NCBI GenBank assembly: GCA_019638255.1
Contig: JAHBUD010000001.1
Coordinates: 2,728,001 to 2,792,000, forward strand
Direction of reading: 5' to 3'
Origin: Cyclobacteriaceae bacterium
GTDB taxonomy: Bacteria > Bacteroidota > Bacteroidia > Cytophagales > Cyclobacteriaceae
Length of the DNA stretch: 64,000 bases
The notes beneath the pieces were generated by a model, which worked only from the letters and a program-made list of their open reading frames with translations, was not told where the DNA came from and searched no databases. Position 1 is the first letter of the stretch. Each line of letters begins with the position of its first letter. Both the position numbers and the translations under genes were made by a program. Shown here one piece after another: positions 1 to 8,656 of the stretch.

Positions 1-96
1 GCCATTCCGACTATGCTATCAGGATTCGTACTTGCACCGAAAGTAATGGCCGAGGCCAGGCGCTACTTTGCAGCACTTAAAGAAAAGGAAGGTTAG
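1..96 (+). CDS. C-terminal end of a probable alanine/Na+ symporter (AGCS family), partial
   Basis: An open frame runs in from the window edge and stops at a TAG at 94-96. The 31 residues visible contain a hydrophobic stretch (AIPTMLSGFVLAPKV) followed by a charged tail (MAEARRYFAALKEKEG). This resembles the last membrane helix and cytoplasmic tail of sodium:alanine symporters, which typically read like AIPN...LLLSP.VV.ETKKYF. The identification rests on this short tail only, so the family call is tentative. The end overlaps the convergent gene at 93-1517 by 4 bases. Confidence 0.45.
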   Translation, partial: AIPTMLSGFVLAPKVMAEARRYFAALKEKEG

Positions 97-1517
97 GTAA
101 TTTCTACCTGACGCGGTTGGTGATCAAATAATCCACGCTCCTTGATTGCCTCTGCCACTTTATGTGGAACATATTTTTCCCATCCCAGTTCGCCATTTTT
201 AATCATGGCCAACACATTATCCGAAATAATATGAAGGTTCTTAACATTGGCATCTTTAATGTCCTCCAGCTTATTATTTTCCATCAGGTAACGGAAAAGA
301 CTTTTAAGATTTGCAGGCAGATCAGCTTCAAAACCACTCAGCCTAAATAGTTCTTGCGAATTTTTAACCTGGGCAGGATAGATATAAAGCTTCACATTGG
401 TTCCAAACAACGAAGCAAAGCATTCCAGAATTCCTCCGCGCGTATTCTCATACGTTTTCTCATCAAATACTTTTTGCAAAGCATTTATACCCATAATGAT
501 ACCTATTTTTTTCCCGCGGGTAATGCGTGATAAGTAATCAACAAGGCGGTAGTACTCAAAATAATTTGAAATCAATACGTGTTGCCCAAGCGAACAAATA
601 ATATCAGCCCGGTGAAGAAAGTCCGTTTCATCAATTGCTCCATCAGCGCTCAGGTCGTTTAATGTAAGTTCAGTCAGCACCACTATCTTCGAGCGTTCTA
701 CATCGGGCTCATGCTTAAACTTCCTTCGTGCAGCCAGCAACATGTCAACATTAACATGGGTTGGCGGACGAAACCTTCCACGCAAAACCAAAAGATGCTT
801 CTTATACAATTCATCGGAAGGCTGCATCACCTGGCCATCGGGGCCAAACATGGCCGCTTTAGTTAATCCATTCTTTACCAGCTTAAGCGCCATTAACCGG
901 TTATCGACATGTTTGAAATCAGGACCGGTTATGCGAAACATATCAATTTCAATTCTTCGTCCATGCAATCCATCCAGCAACGACATTAAAATCTGTTCCG
1001 GATCGCTGAAGAATGTACAAGCGTAAATCAAGTTCACACCAACAATACCCAACGCATATTGTTGCTGGAGTGAATCATTGTCGTGCATCTTTACGTGGAT
1101 AACACAATCATTATACTCAGCCTTGGGCTTGAGTTGAAATCGTAATCCAATCCAACCATGCGGTTGATTAGTCCGATCGAAATTCAGGATTTCAACTGTA
1201 TTGGCGAATGCAAAAAAACGTGTTGATTCAACACGGTGAGTAAGCCGTTCCGACAATAGCGGATACTCATGTTCGAGCATCTTCATAAGCCGGGGCTCAC
1301 ATACATAGCGCTCGCAATACCCGTAAATGGCATCACTGAACTTCATATCGTATGCCGACATGGTTTTTGCAATCGTTCCGGAGGCACCACCGGCTTTAAA
1401 AAAATTGGCGGCAACTTCTTGACCGGCTCCTATCTCTGCAAAGGAGCCATAAACTTCCCGGCTCAGGTTAATCCGTAAAGCCTTTTCCTGCGTAGTAAGT
1501 TTTCTGAATTCCTGCAT
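93..1517 (-). CDS. conserved Bacteroidota protein of unknown function (about 474 aa)
   Basis: Soluble-looking protein without signal peptide or membrane helices. The N-terminus (MQEFRKLTTQEKALRINLS, then a Gly-rich AEIGAGQEVAANFFKAGGASG block at about residues 28-48) is a pattern I associate with a conserved Bacteroidota family that public annotation names inconsistently, so I assign no function. The best start is the ATG at 1517; a TTG two codons upstream is less likely. It is transcribed away from the NSS transporter at 1649, and the 130-base gap probably holds divergent promoters. Its 3' end overlaps the preceding convergent gene by 4 bases. Confidence 0.8.
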   Translation of the reverse strand: MQEFRKLTTQEKALRINLSREVYGSFAEIGAGQEVAANFFKAGGASGTIAKTMSAYDMKFSDAIYGYCERYVCEPRLMKMLEHEYPLLSERLTHRVESTRFFAFANTVEILNFDRTNQPHGWIGLRFQLKPKAEYNDCVIHVKMHDNDSLQQQYALGIVGVNLIYACTFFSDPEQILMSLLDGLHGRRIEIDMFRITGPDFKHVDNRLMALKLVKNGLTKAAMFGPDGQVMQPSDELYKKHLLVLRGRFRPPTHVNVDMLLAARRKFKHEPDVERSKIVVLTELTLNDLSADGAIDETDFLHRADIICSLGQHVLISNYFEYYRLVDYLSRITRGKKIGIIMGINALQKVFDEKTYENTRGGILECFASLFGTNVKLYIYPAQVKNSQELFRLSGFEADLPANLKSLFRYLMENNKLEDIKDANVKNLHIISDNVLAMIKNGELGWEKYVPHKVAEAIKERGLFDHQPRQVEIT

Positions 1518-1648
1518 ACCCAACTGTAAAGACTGTTTAAAAAATCATATCAAATGTAGTGAACATCAATTGTTCCGCGCATTCTTTCCTGCTTTTTTGA
1601 TTATTCTCCATTAAGACCTATTTTTCGAGTTTCACAAGAGTATAACAC

Positions 1649-3031
1649 ATGGACTCAAGAGGAGGTTTTACCAGCCGCATTGGATTTATACTTGCTGCTG
1701 CTGGATCAGCAGTCGGACTTGGTAACATTTGGAAGTTTCCGTACGAAACCGGCCAAAATGGAGGTGCCGCATTTCTGGTTATATACCTAGCCCTAACCTT
1801 TCTTTTATGCTATCCGGTAATGGTTGGTGAGATTGCCATTGGCAGAAAAGCCGGATTAGACGCTTATGGTTCATACAACAAGCTGGGCGGAAAGCGATGG
1901 GGATACCTGGGGTTGTACGGCATCATTTGCGGCATCATGATCCTGTCGTTTTACAACGTAGTTGCCGGATGGGCTTTCGGTTATTTCCTGGAAATATCGT
2001 TTAGTGATTTGCTAGAGGAGCAAAACTATGGAGTTTACTTTGGTCGTTACGTAGTCGATTTTTGGGATAACCTGATTTTCTCGCTATGCTTCATGGTGAT
2101 CACGGCTTTCATCGTAATAAAAGGCGTTCAAAAAGGAATTGAGCGGGCTTCTAAAATTATGATGCCCACACTTTTTGTCATTCTCGTTGCACTCATTATT
2201 TATAGTATCACGCTGCCAAATGCCATGGACGGTATCAGGTTTTACCTGTTACCCGATTTCAGTGAGATAACACTCGAAACATTGTACTCCGCCATGGGAC
2301 AAGCGTTTTTTTCGTTATCGTTGGGCATGGGGGCGCTGATTACATACGGATCGTACGTAAGCAAGAATCAAAATGTACTTAAATCAGCTGCTACCATTAC
2401 TCTTCTTGATATTTCCGTTGCTTTCCTGGCTGGTTTGCTGATTTTTCCACTGGTGTTTTCACAAGGCCAATCACCCGAGCAAGGACCAGCGTTAGTGTTC
2501 GTTGTTCTGCCCGGCATATTTCAAACCATGGGTCCTGTATTAGGCAAAATTGTTGGCGGTGGATTTTTTCTTCTGCTCTGCTTTGCGGCACTCACCTCAA
2601 CCATATCGTTGTTGGAGGTACCGGTGGCCTACTTTGTGGATGAAAAGAAGATACCCCGAAAAATAAGCGTATGGACACTGGCAACCTTGGTTTTCATTCT
2701 GGGTTTGCCGAGCATGCTATCGCAAGGTGCAGTGGGTGCATTTTCCTCGCTTTCCTTCTATCAGGAAAAATCAACACTCGACTTTGTAAGCGAAGTATTT
2801 TCGGATATCAGTTTGCCATTAGGCGGTTGCCTGATGACGTTCTTTATCGCTACGCGTTGGGGAACGCACAAAATGAGTGAAGAGTTATCGCAAGGAAATC
2901 CGAATTACAAAGGTTCATTTTACGAAGGCTATATAAACTTTACGATTCGCTATATCTGTCCGGTGTTATTGGGAATCTTTTCACTGCTGATCATTATTGA
3001 TAAATTTTTCGGACTGGAGCAACTTAGGTAA
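1649..3031 (+). CDS. sodium:neurotransmitter symporter (NSS/SNF, LeuT-fold) family transporter
   Basis: Inner-membrane Na+-coupled symporter, probably for an amino acid or related amine. The TM1 signature GSAVGLGNIWKFPYETG lies at about residues 19-35, with Lys where many family members have Arg. Eleven to twelve hydrophobic segments fill the 460 residues, as expected for bacterial NSS proteins. A second family-like block, GQAFFSLSLGMGALITYGSY, lies near residues 218-237 (TM6 region with the unwound SLG motif). The substrate cannot be read from sequence. The next gene (CLC family) starts 21 bases downstream on the same strand, so the two are probably co-transcribed. Confidence 0.92.
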   Translation: MDSRGGFTSRIGFILAAAGSAVGLGNIWKFPYETGQNGGAAFLVIYLALTFLLCYPVMVGEIAIGRKAGLDAYGSYNKLGGKRWGYLGLYGIICGIMILSFYNVVAGWAFGYFLEISFSDLLEEQNYGVYFGRYVVDFWDNLIFSLCFMVITAFIVIKGVQKGIERASKIMMPTLFVILVALIIYSITLPNAMDGIRFYLLPDFSEITLETLYSAMGQAFFSLSLGMGALITYGSYVSKNQNVLKSAATITLLDISVAFLAGLLIFPLVFSQGQSPEQGPALVFVVLPGIFQTMGPVLGKIVGGGFFLLLCFAALTSTISLLEVPVAYFVDEKKIPRKISVWTLATLVFILGLPSMLSQGAVGAFSSLSFYQEKSTLDFVSEVFSDISLPLGGCLMTFFIATRWGTHKMSEELSQGNPNYKGSFYEGYINFTIRYICPVLLGIFSLLIIIDKFFGLEQLR

Positions 3032-3052
3032 CCACTTGTTTAAAATCTTTAC

Positions 3053-4831
3053 ATGGATTCATGGATTGGAAAACATGCGATCATTTTAAATTGGATTCAG
3101 CACCGGCTAAGCGAAAGGCAATTCTTCATTCTTTCCAGTATGCTGGTTGGACTAACGGCAGGCCTGGCAGCCGTTCTGCTTAAAACGCTTGTCCATTTCA
3201 TTTATACCACGGTTACAAACGTTGACGCACTACCGTTTCAGTTTTCCATTTACCTGCTCCTCCCATTTTTCGGATTGTTGCTAACCGTGTTTTATGTACA
3301 GCGATTTCATAAACCCACGTTGGAAAAGGGAACCGTTTTCGTGTTGTACACCATAACCAGGAAATCAAGTTTACTTGCCCCTTTTCACATGATTGCCCAC
3401 ATCATCACCAGTGCCATTACCATTGGCTTTGGTGGATCATCGGGATTGGAGGCTCCTATTGCCACTACAGGCTCAGCCATAGGCTCGAACTATGCCCGCA
3501 CTTATCAACTCAATTATCGGCAACGCACATTGTTACTTTCATGCGGTGCAGCGGCAGGTGTTGCTGCTGCGTTCAATGCCCCCATAGCCGGGGTATTGTT
3601 TGCCATTGAAGTGTTGTTGTTGGATATCAGTGCCACCGCTTTTATTCCGCTCATCATTGCTGCTGCCATGGGTGCATTATGCTCAAACATAATTTTACGC
3701 GATGGTATCCTGCTTTCCTTCACTACGCAAATCCCATTTGATTTTCACAATGTACCCTATTACATTCTGTTAGCTGTGTTTGCGGGATTGCTGTCAACAT
3801 ACTATGCCCATACGTTTTTAAGGATCGATCGCTGGTTCGGTAAACAAAAGAGTCCTTACACAAAAGTGATCATTGGTGGAAGTGTTCTCGCCATACTTAT
3901 CCTGTTATTTCCACCCCTATTTGGTGAAGGCTATGGCAGTGTAATTGCCTTATCTGCTCAAGACACGGACTCGTTGCTAACCACCAGTTTGTTGAAAGAT
4001 TTTATTACTAATGAATGGACGATATTGCTGTTCGTTGGATGCATCATGTTGCTCAAAGCAGTTGCTGTAAGCACCACCATCAGCAGCGGGGGCAATGGCG
4101 GAAACTTTGCACCTTCATTGATGACCGGTGCCTTTCTGGGATTCTTTTTTGCCCGGGCCATTAACTTATTAGGTTTAGGGAAATTGCCCGAAAGCAATTT
4201 TACACTGGTTGCGATGGCCGGAGTAATGAGTGGAATACTTCATGCACCACTAACGGCCATATTCCTTATTGCTGAAATTACTGGCGGTTATGGATTGATG
4301 ATACCGCTCATGCTGGTGGCTTCTATTAGCTACACGGTTGCCCGGTACATACAGCCCGAGTCGATTGAAAGCAGGAAATTAGCGGAGAAGGGTACGGTGA
4401 TTTTTCATGATCGGGATAAAAAAATCCTGTCTGACCTTTCACTTAAAAATCTGATTGAAACAAACTTCCTGACCGTTGCGGAGAACGCCCGCTTGCGCGA
4501 CCTGGTGCATACTATTGAAAAAACTACACGGAACATCTTCCCGGTCGTAAGCGATGACAACCGATTAGTTGGTGTGGTTGAGTTGAACGGTGTAAGGGAA
4601 ATAATGTTCACCACTGAAATGTACGACCGGATATTGGTGAAAGAACTGATGAGCAAACCACCTGCCGTTATCGAAACTACAGAGACCATGGACGATGCCA
4701 TGAAAAAATTCGACTCAACCGGATCATGGAATCTGCCGGTTACAGAAAAAGGGAAATACCTCGGCTTTATTTCAAAGTCAAATATCTTTAATAAATACCG
4801 AAGCGAATTGATTGAAAAATCAATGCATTAA
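3053..4831 (+). CDS. CLC-family chloride channel/antiporter with C-terminal CBS domains
   Basis: Inner-membrane anion transport protein of 592 aa. The membrane part (residues 20-430) carries the CLC signatures: GSSGLEAPIA (gating Glu at about residue 133, aligned with the GREGP motif), FNAPIAGVLFAIEV (about 174-187) and GGNFAPSLMTGA (equivalent of GxFxP). A CBS-domain pair follows (about 455-590). At the position of the internal 'proton glutamate' of E. coli ClC (second E of FIIEE) this protein has Val (AIEV). That is the state found in channels and some other CLC clades, so H+ coupling may be absent or altered. It follows the NSS transporter and its stop overlaps the convergent TerB-like gene. 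Confidence 0.93.
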   Translation: MDSWIGKHAIILNWIQHRLSERQFFILSSMLVGLTAGLAAVLLKTLVHFIYTTVTNVDALPFQFSIYLLLPFFGLLLTVFYVQRFHKPTLEKGTVFVLYTITRKSSLLAPFHMIAHIITSAITIGFGGSSGLEAPIATTGSAIGSNYARTYQLNYRQRTLLLSCGAAAGVAAAFNAPIAGVLFAIEVLLLDISATAFIPLIIAAAMGALCSNIILRDGILLSFTTQIPFDFHNVPYYILLAVFAGLLSTYYAHTFLRIDRWFGKQKSPYTKVIIGGSVLAILILLFPPLFGEGYGSVIALSAQDTDSLLTTSLLKDFITNEWTILLFVGCIMLLKAVAVSTTISSGGNGGNFAPSLMTGAFLGFFFARAINLLGLGKLPESNFTLVAMAGVMSGILHAPLTAIFLIAEITGGYGLMIPLMLVASISYTVARYIQPESIESRKLAEKGTVIFHDRDKKILSDLSLKNLIETNFLTVAENARLRDLVHTIEKTTRNIFPVVSDDNRLVGVVELNGVREIMFTTEMYDRILVKELMSKPPAVIETTETMDDAMKKFDSTGSWNLPVTEKGKYLGFISKSNIFNKYRSELIEKSMH

Positions 4832-5262
4832 GCCTCAGAATACTTTTCCCTCGCGTGTTCCTTCATCTCCTCCCACAGATCAGGCGGTGGCGGGAGTCCC
4901 TTATCAAAGTTTTCGAGCAGCCATTTAACAATGGCTTTTTTCATATTAAAACGTCTGGCTACCTCTTCACAAAAATCAATCTCGCGTTTCTCCACTTTAC
5001 CATCCGCATAAACCATCAGCATCAAATCGTAGAGCAAGTTCATTCGATCATGAAAGTTGTCGGGGATGTTCAATTCAAAAGTTTCCTTTGAATCCACCAG
5101 GTTTTGAATCTGCCAGTCTTTTAAGCCGTACTTATGACCAATCTTGAATAAAAGCTCAATTTCCTTTTTGTGTATGTTTCCATCGGCATTGGCCAGTGCC
5201 AACAGGTTTTTGAGGTGATTCTTTTTGTAAGACAGGTACTGGTGTTCAAAAAAACCCTTCAT
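4828..5262 (-). CDS. TerB-like (tellurite-resistance-B fold) helical protein
   Basis: Cytoplasmic all-helical protein of 144 aa with two internally similar halves, each containing an Asp-rich turn: LANADGNIHKKEIELL (about 22-37) and MVYADGKVEKREIDF (about 69-83). Paired acidic (A)DGxVxxxE turns followed by a helix are typical of TerB-like domains, which are thought to bind metal ions. No operon partner is evident. The gene converges on the CLC gene with a 4-base overlap. Its actual role is unknown; tellurite resistance should not be assumed from the fold. Confidence 0.75.
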   Translation of the reverse strand: MKGFFEHQYLSYKKNHLKNLLALANADGNIHKKEIELLFKIGHKYGLKDWQIQNLVDSKETFELNIPDNFHDRMNLLYDLMLMVYADGKVEKREIDFCEEVARRFNMKKAIVKWLLENFDKGLPPPPDLWEEMKEHAREKYSEA

Positions 5263-5298
5263 ACGAATTGCTTCTTAATGTTGTTCGGCAAATTAAAC

Positions 5299-5328
5299 AA
5301 ACGGGGCTTTTCATCAAAAGCCCCGTTT
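5299..5328 (-). terminator. strong hairpin terminator after the PD40 lipoprotein gene
   Basis: A perfect 13-bp stem (AAACGGGGCTTTT / AAAAGCCCCGTTT) with a 4-base loop lies 24 bases past the stop of the minus-strand gene at 5353-6456. On the minus strand it is followed by GTTTAATTT. Confidence 0.8.
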
Positions 5329-5352
5329 GATTGGTTCAGCACACATGTAAGG

Positions 5353-6456
5353 TTAGTTCACCCATTCGGCAACGAATAAATTTGTATCGCGCGTGCCTCC
5401 ATTATTCCGGTTGGAAGAAAACACCAGGTATTTCCCATCGTACGAGAACATGGGGAATGAATCGAATACCTCATCCTGGGTAATGCGCTCCAACCCTGTT
5501 CCATCTTCGTTGATCATAAACAAGTTAAACTGAAAACCACGCTGACCATGATGATTGGAAGAGAATAGAATCTTCTTTCCGGAAGGATGGTAAAAGGGAG
5601 CCCAGTTTGCTTTCCCAAGATTAGTAACCTGCCGTAGATCGGAACCATCAGCATTGCATATGTATATCTCCATGTTGGTAGGCGCTACCAATCCTTGTGC
5701 GAGGTAATCTTTATACTCCTTTATCTCTTCTTCCGTTTCAGGCCGTGAGGCACGAAAAACAATTTTGGTTCCATCGGGTGAGAAGAATGCACCACCATCA
5801 TACCCTAAATCAAACGTAATTTGCTTGACGTCTGTACCGTCAGTGTTCATGGTATACAGATCAAGATCGCCATTGCGTGTTGAAGTGAATACAATTTTAT
5901 CACCGTTGGGTGATACCGTAGCTTCGGCATCGTATCCAACCTCGTTGGTTAATTGTTTCAAAATATTACCCTTCAGGTCAGCAATGAAAATGTCATATGT
6001 TGGAAAGATTGGCCACAGGTATTTGCCACCCGGAACCCTTTCAGGATCCGGAGGACACAAATCACCGCCAAGGTGCGTTGAAGCGTAAACAATAGTGGTG
6101 TCGCCCGGTAGAAAATAAGAACACGTAGTGCGTCCTTTACCCGTGCTTAGCATAACAGGCTGATTACTCTTTAAATCATCTTTCCCAACCGTGGTGTAAA
6201 AAATCTGATCACACTCAACACCCCAGGTTTTGTAATTCGATTGAAACACGAGCATTGAGTTATCAAAGCTCCAATAGGCTTCTGCATTATCGCCACCAAA
6301 AGTTAATTGCCGAAGGTTGCGTATGTATTTTTCTCCTTGATACTTTAGCGTGTCAGCAGTTTCATCATAAACCACTTCTGCTGTTTCAGTATTCTTTACA
6401 GAACATGAAACTGCAAACCACAGAACAAAGAATGAACAGATTGAGCGTACGAACAT
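5353..6456 (-). CDS. lipoprotein with TolB-type PD40 beta-propeller repeats
   Basis: The 367-residue product starts with a lipoprotein signal (MFVRSICSFFVLWFAVSC, lipobox Cys about 18), so it is probably lipid-anchored. The body has repeated PD40/TolB-type units of the pattern SPDGTKIVF-S-R-G-DLY-MN-DGT; examples are near residues 180-215 (SPNGDKIVFTSTRNGDLDLYT), 225-235, 290-300 and 340-352 (FSYDGKYLVFSSNRNN). Such propellers bind proteins or ligands. There are no tol or pal genes nearby, so this is not TolB of the Tol-Pal system. It is a single-gene unit ended by a strong hairpin. Confidence 0.85.
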   Translation of the reverse strand: MFVRSICSFFVLWFAVSCSVKNTETAEVVYDETADTLKYQGEKYIRNLRQLTFGGDNAEAYWSFDNSMLVFQSNYKTWGVECDQIFYTTVGKDDLKSNQPVMLSTGKGRTTCSYFLPGDTTIVYASTHLGGDLCPPDPERVPGGKYLWPIFPTYDIFIADLKGNILKQLTNEVGYDAEATVSPNGDKIVFTSTRNGDLDLYTMNTDGTDVKQITFDLGYDGGAFFSPDGTKIVFRASRPETEEEIKEYKDYLAQGLVAPTNMEIYICNADGSDLRQVTNLGKANWAPFYHPSGKKILFSSNHHGQRGFQFNLFMINEDGTGLERITQDEVFDSFPMFSYDGKYLVFSSNRNNGGTRDTNLFVAEWVN

Positions 6457-6550
6457 GATTTAGATTGGTTTTAGAAGCCGCAAAGATATAAGGCTGCAGG
6501 TAAGTAAAATACCTTAACCGGAAAAGAAAGTGCCATAATTCAAGCTGCGC

Positions 6551-8227
6551 TTACGAAACAGCTGCTTCCTCTTTCAACGCTCTGCGAAGAATTTTTCCGA
6601 CATTGGTTTTAGGCAACTCGGTGCGAAACTCAATATGCCGAGGCACCTTATAATTGGTGAGATTTTCCCGCGCATAAGCATTTACTTCCTCGGCCGTAAG
6701 TGATTGATCACGCTTGACGACAAAAGCTTTGATGGCCTCACCTGATTTTTCATCCGGCACACCAATGGCTGCTATTTCAAGAATTTTAGGATGATTGGCC
6801 AGTACATTTTCAATTTCACTCGGGAATACGTTAAAACCGGAAACCTTAATCATATCTTTCTTACGATCCACAATTCTGAAAAATCCCTGCTCGTTCATCA
6901 ATCCAATATCACCGGTTCTGAACCAACCGCCTGGAAAGAAAACACCAGTATTGTCTTTCTGCCAGTAACCCGACATGACCTGAGGACCCCGCGCGCAAAT
7001 TTCTCCCGTCTCCCCTTGTGGAAGTTGATTACCCTCTTCATCGAAAATAGCAACTTCAGTACTCGGCATCGGTAAACCAATGGTGCCCATTTGGTGTGTT
7101 CCATCCAACGGATTGCAACACAACACGGGCGATGTTTCACTAAGGCCATAACCTTCTACAAGTGGCTTTCCGGTAACTTTTGCCCAACGCGTTGCCACCA
7201 CATCCTGTACGGCCATACCACCTCCTACGGCACCCTTAAGGGATGAAAAGTCGAGGTTGGCAAAATCAGGGTTATTCAAAAGGCCATTAAACAAAGTGTT
7301 AACCCCTGTTATGATAGTGAACTTATGCTTGCGCAATTCCTTCACAAATCCGGGAATATCCCTTGGGTTGGTAATCAACACACTCTTTGCCCCTTCACTG
7401 AACATCAGGATACCGTTAACCGATAAAGCAAAAATGTGATACATGGGAATGGCTGTGATAATGATGTCCTGTTTATCTGCAGCTTGTTTGAGAAAAGGTA
7501 AAAACCATTTCATTACCATGGAATTATGTGCAACCAGATTTCCATGCGATAGTTGAGCACCTTTGGATATGCCTGTAGTTCCACCGGTATACTGAAGCAC
7601 GGCCGTATCATCGTTGGTAATTGTAGGTTTAGAAAAACTCAGCGAGGCACCCTTCTTCAATACATCTTTAAACGAAACAGCGGTGGGTAAACTAAAAGCG
7701 GGCACCATTTTCTTGATGTGCTTTACCACAAAATTTACCAATATACCCTTAAGTCCACCGACCATATCCCCTAATTCGGTCACGATAATGTGCTTGATGG
7801 AGGTACTCGCCAGAATCTTTTCCAAACTGTGGGCAAAATTGACAACAATAACGATGGCTTTAGCCTCTGCATCCTTAAACTGATGTTCCATTTCGCGGGG
7901 TGTGTAAAGTGGATTGGTGTTCACCACAATTAGCCCTGCGCGCAAGGCTCCAAAAAACGCGACCGGAAACTGAATTACATTCGGCATTTGAATGGCAATA
8001 CGGTCACCTTTTTGTAAACCAAGACTTTGCAGGTAAGCTGCAAAATCCTTCGAAAGTCTATCTACCTGACCATAGGTAAGCTGGGCCCCCATGTTTTCAA
8101 ATGCTACCCGGTCGTGGTACTTTTTACATGACTTTTCAAATAAGTCTACCAGTGAATGATATTCGTATAAGTGAATTTCTGCCGGAATACCTTCCGGGTA
8201 GTTTTTGATCCAGGGAAAAGTGACCAT
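6551..8227 (-). CDS. fadD: long-chain fatty acid-CoA ligase (acyl-CoA synthetase)
   Basis: ATP-dependent activation of fatty acids to acyl-CoA for beta-oxidation or lipid synthesis. The 558-residue protein has the AMP-binding loop YTGGTTGISKGAQLSH (about 212-227), the adenylate-forming motif GYGLSETSP (about 360), the GWFRTGDIG hinge region (about 430) and the C-terminal PKTNVGKILRR with the catalytic Lys (about 540). Length and N-terminus (FPWIKNYPEGIP) match bacterial FadD. The start at 8227 is an ATG and a TATATTTG promoter element sits about 45 bases upstream. No other beta-oxidation genes are adjacent. Confidence 0.93.
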   Translation of the reverse strand: MVTFPWIKNYPEGIPAEIHLYEYHSLVDLFEKSCKKYHDRVAFENMGAQLTYGQVDRLSKDFAAYLQSLGLQKGDRIAIQMPNVIQFPVAFFGALRAGLIVVNTNPLYTPREMEHQFKDAEAKAIVIVVNFAHSLEKILASTSIKHIIVTELGDMVGGLKGILVNFVVKHIKKMVPAFSLPTAVSFKDVLKKGASLSFSKPTITNDDTAVLQYTGGTTGISKGAQLSHGNLVAHNSMVMKWFLPFLKQAADKQDIIITAIPMYHIFALSVNGILMFSEGAKSVLITNPRDIPGFVKELRKHKFTIITGVNTLFNGLLNNPDFANLDFSSLKGAVGGGMAVQDVVATRWAKVTGKPLVEGYGLSETSPVLCCNPLDGTHQMGTIGLPMPSTEVAIFDEEGNQLPQGETGEICARGPQVMSGYWQKDNTGVFFPGGWFRTGDIGLMNEQGFFRIVDRKKDMIKVSGFNVFPSEIENVLANHPKILEIAAIGVPDEKSGEAIKAFVVKRDQSLTAEEVNAYARENLTNYKVPRHIEFRTELPKTNVGKILRRALKEEAAVS

Positions 8228-8270
8228 GAAGAAATTAAGATTTAATAGGTTAACAATCGTTTGTTTGAAC

Positions 8271-8278
8271 CAAATATA
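8271..8278 (-). promoter_or_regulatory. TATATTTG -7-type promoter element for the acyl-CoA ligase
   Basis: On the minus strand the octamer TATATTTG fits the Bacteroidota -7 consensus TAnnTTTG and lies 43 bases before the start codon of the ligase gene. A matching -33 TTTG at the usual spacing is not clear, so this is a suggestion from pattern only. Confidence 0.4.
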
Positions 8279-8320
8279 AAGTACAATCTCAAAAATTGAA
8301 CACCACTGGAATCAAAAACA

Positions 8321-8357
8321 AAAGTCCTGATCCCGATGAACATCGAGCCAGGACTTT
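8321..8357 (-). terminator. intrinsic terminator of the tRNA-like RNA gene
   Basis: A 9-bp stem AAAGTCCTG / CAGGACTTT encloses an inner 5-bp stem CGATG / CATCG. On the minus strand it is followed by the T-rich run TGTTTTTG. It lies about 30 bases after the 3' end of the minus-strand tRNA-like element and well before the start of the acyl-CoA ligase gene. It therefore most likely ends a short independent transcript. Confidence 0.75.
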
Positions 8358-8386
8358 AACAAACTTAACTAACCATGAAGAGCAGC

Positions 8387-8534
8387 TGTAGAGGGAGGGT
8401 TCGAACCTCCACGGGGAAGTTAGCTACAGGACATACAGAGAGAACATTTAGTGGTCAACCCATTATCCTGCGTTTATCCTTGACTCCCCACCCCCGAGAC
8501 AGGAGGGCTTGTCTGCCAGTTTCAACACCCTACA
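8387..8534 (-). ncRNA. 148-nt tRNA-like RNA with class II cloverleaf and enlarged variable region
   Basis: Read on the minus strand: acceptor strand TGTAGGG pairs with CTCTACA (one G-U). TG then leads to a class II D-arm TTG-AAACTGGCAGA-CAA closely like tRNA-Leu, with G18G19. Next come G26, an anticodon arm CCCTC-CTGTCTC-GGGGG and, at the 3' end, a canonical T-arm GGAGG-TTCGAAC-CCTCC. Between the anticodon and T arms lie about 80 nt instead of the usual 13-20, closed by a GGGGA/TCCCC variable stem. The formal anticodon would be GUC with an unusual pyrimidine at position 37, and CCA is not encoded. It has its own terminator downstream. It could be a tRNA pseudogene with an insertion or a regulatory tRNA mimic; I cannot call it a functional tRNA. 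Confidence 0.55.
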
Positions 8535-8656
8535 GTGTAATTGATACAACAAAACAATAATTTATTTGAATTCATGACAACAGATCAATGATAATTTTAC
8601 AATATTTTTAAATTTTTATATATTTACTAAAAATTATTCAAAATCATCTACTAATC

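Noticed and set aside
4828-5262. Calling the TerB-like gene a tellurite-resistance gene
   Set aside because: Only the helical fold is shared; no other ter genes are present.
8387-8534. Reading the tRNA-like element as tmRNA
   Set aside because: The tmRNA 5' consensus and a tag reading frame of the right kind are missing, an anticodon arm is present, and the length is far too short.
8375-8560. 61-residue plus-strand frame over the tRNA-like region
   Set aside because: It is antisense to a structured RNA element, has no family features and no plausible translation signal.
8560-8656. AT-rich stretch as replication origin
   Set aside because: No DnaA-box cluster and no dnaA or dnaN nearby; an AT-rich promoter region before the Lrp gene is enough to explain it.
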